Positions 14,164-14,637 of a stretch of 14,637 bases of DNA are shown here, one piece after another. Location: assembly GCA_000433875.1 (NCBI GenBank), contig HF993319.1, positions 35,321 through 49,957 of the forward strand, written 5' to 3'. Source of the stretch: Firmicutes bacterium CAG:884. GTDB lineage: Bacteria; Bacillota_I; Bacilli_A; RF39; UBA660. Positions within the stretch are counted from its first letter, which is position 1; every line of letters begins with the position of its first letter. The position numbers and the translations under genes were made by a program. The notes beneath the pieces are model-generated. The model was given only the letters and a program-made list of their open reading frames with translations, ran no database searches and was not told the origin of the DNA.

Positions 14164-14637
14164 ATGATTAAAATAAGTTATGAAGAAAAAAATAATTTAT
14201 ATCATGATAGAAAGAATGGCATGTCTTTTCCTTCTATAAAATCAAAATATGGTATTAATAAATCTGGAGTTGAATATCTAGTTAGATTAATTGATAAGCA
14301 CGGATTTGATATTCTAAGAACTAATGAAAATAAACCTTATAGTTCTAATGAAAAAGAAAGAATTTTAAATCGAATTCTGATAGATAATGAGTCAATTTTA
14401 TCAGTTTCAATAGATGAAGGATTGGCAGCAAAAGGAATGTTAAATAATTGGCTTAAAAAATATCGTGAAAACGGTTATAATATAGTTGAACGAAAGCGAG
14501 GTCGTCCGACTATGAAAAATGAATTTAAACCAAAGAAAAATGAAACTATAGAAGAAGAAAATGAAAGATCGAAAAAAGAAAGCATCGTAAAAGCTCGTGT
14601 TGAAGAAAAAGTAAATGTTGTAAGTGAACTTCGGCTA
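14164..14637 (+). CDS. IS3-family transposase OrfA (helix-turn-helix), partial
   Basis: OrfA is the DNA-binding part of an IS3-family transposase, normally joined by -1 frameshifting to the catalytic OrfB. The visible 158 codons run off the right edge. They start at ATG 14164 after GAGGT (14153-14157). Residues about 15-50 form a first helix-turn-helix (KNGMSFPSIKSKYGINKSGV). A second is at about 84-108 (LAAKGMLNNWLKKYRENGYN), followed by the basic hinge RKRGRPTMK (110-118). A charged segment rich in Glu and Lys, probably the leucine-zipper-like coiled coil, leads to SELRL at the edge. This order (two helix-turn-helix units, GRP hinge, coiled coil) is that of IS150-group OrfA. Nothing in the visible part is broken. 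Confidence 0.82.
   Translation, partial: MIKISYEEKNNLYHDRKNGMSFPSIKSKYGINKSGVEYLVRLIDKHGFDILRTNENKPYSSNEKERILNRILIDNESILSVSIDEGLAAKGMLNNWLKKYRENGYNIVERKRGRPTMKNEFKPKKNETIEEENERSKKESIVKARVEEKVNVVSELRL

Larger units (their letters stand above)
14118..14637 (+). mobile_element. IS3-family insertion sequence (IS150-like), left end; right end outside window
   Basis: The likely terminal repeat starts with TG at 14118 (TGATACGAACCCCG, then TTGGACA at 14136-14142). TG termini and a TTGGACA block are features of IS150-group ends as I remember them. The IS3-type OrfA begins 46 bp inside. The right end, OrfB and any target duplication lie beyond the window. Insertion is 13 bp after hamB and leaves that gene intact. 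Confidence 0.65.

Overview
The window is very AT-rich DNA from a low-GC Bacillota bacterium. Genes start with strong AGGAGG- or GAGGTGAT-type ribosome binding sites, both complementary to the usual 16S rRNA 3' end. TGA is an ordinary stop (htrA-like gene, the membrane-protein gene, the HAD gene), so this is the standard bacterial code and not the Mycoplasma code. A SipW-type signal peptidase, a TasA/camelysin-like substrate and an LtaS-type sulfatase point to a Gram-positive-type surface. A host-associated member of class Bacilli or a relative is my inference, not something the sequence proves.

Left part (1-7380), cell surface with one defence-type gene. The window opens in the last 69 codons of a probable SipW-dependent secreted protein, followed by a tandemly duplicated 43-bp palindrome/terminator unit. 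Next comes an Abi_2-family HEPN protein whose stop codon is overlapped by the ribosome binding site of an HtrA-like membrane-anchored serine protease. The following promoter has its -35 box in the loop of the htrA terminator. It drives a 523-residue membrane protein of unknown function and, with a 4-nt overlap, a SipW-type signal peptidase. A bidirectional terminator separates these from two minus-strand genes: an LtaS-like polyglycerol-phosphate-synthase-type sulfatase and a Cof-type HAD phosphatase, each with its own good promoter.

Middle part (7381-10811), accessory and decaying. A short plus-strand operon encodes a PemK/MazF-fold-like protein, a 298-residue protein made of three degenerate copies of what looks like a related small beta-rich module, and a secreted or anchored DNA/RNA non-specific nuclease. 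Then come a double-frameshifted Ltp-type protein (zinc ribbon, membrane segment, two Ltp repeats; Ltp proteins include prophage superinfection-exclusion lipoproteins) and an N-acetylmuramoyl-L-alanine amidase cut off at about half length.

Right part (10812-14637), defence and mobile DNA. Two overlapping genes match a Hachiman anti-phage system: HamA (DUF1837, PD-(D/E)xK-like nuclease) and HamB (superfamily 2 helicase). Thirteen bases after the hamB stop begins the left end of an IS3-family insertion sequence whose OrfA runs off the window. Its terminal hairpin contains the OrfA ribosome binding site.

Working together: the signal peptidase probably matures the TasA-like protein, HtrA may do surface quality control, and LtaS builds an anionic polymer. 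HamAB and Abi are the recognisable phage-defence layer, and the broken Ltp gene may be a former third layer. No tRNA, rRNA or CRISPR array was seen. No gene-free stretch is longer than about 250 bases.
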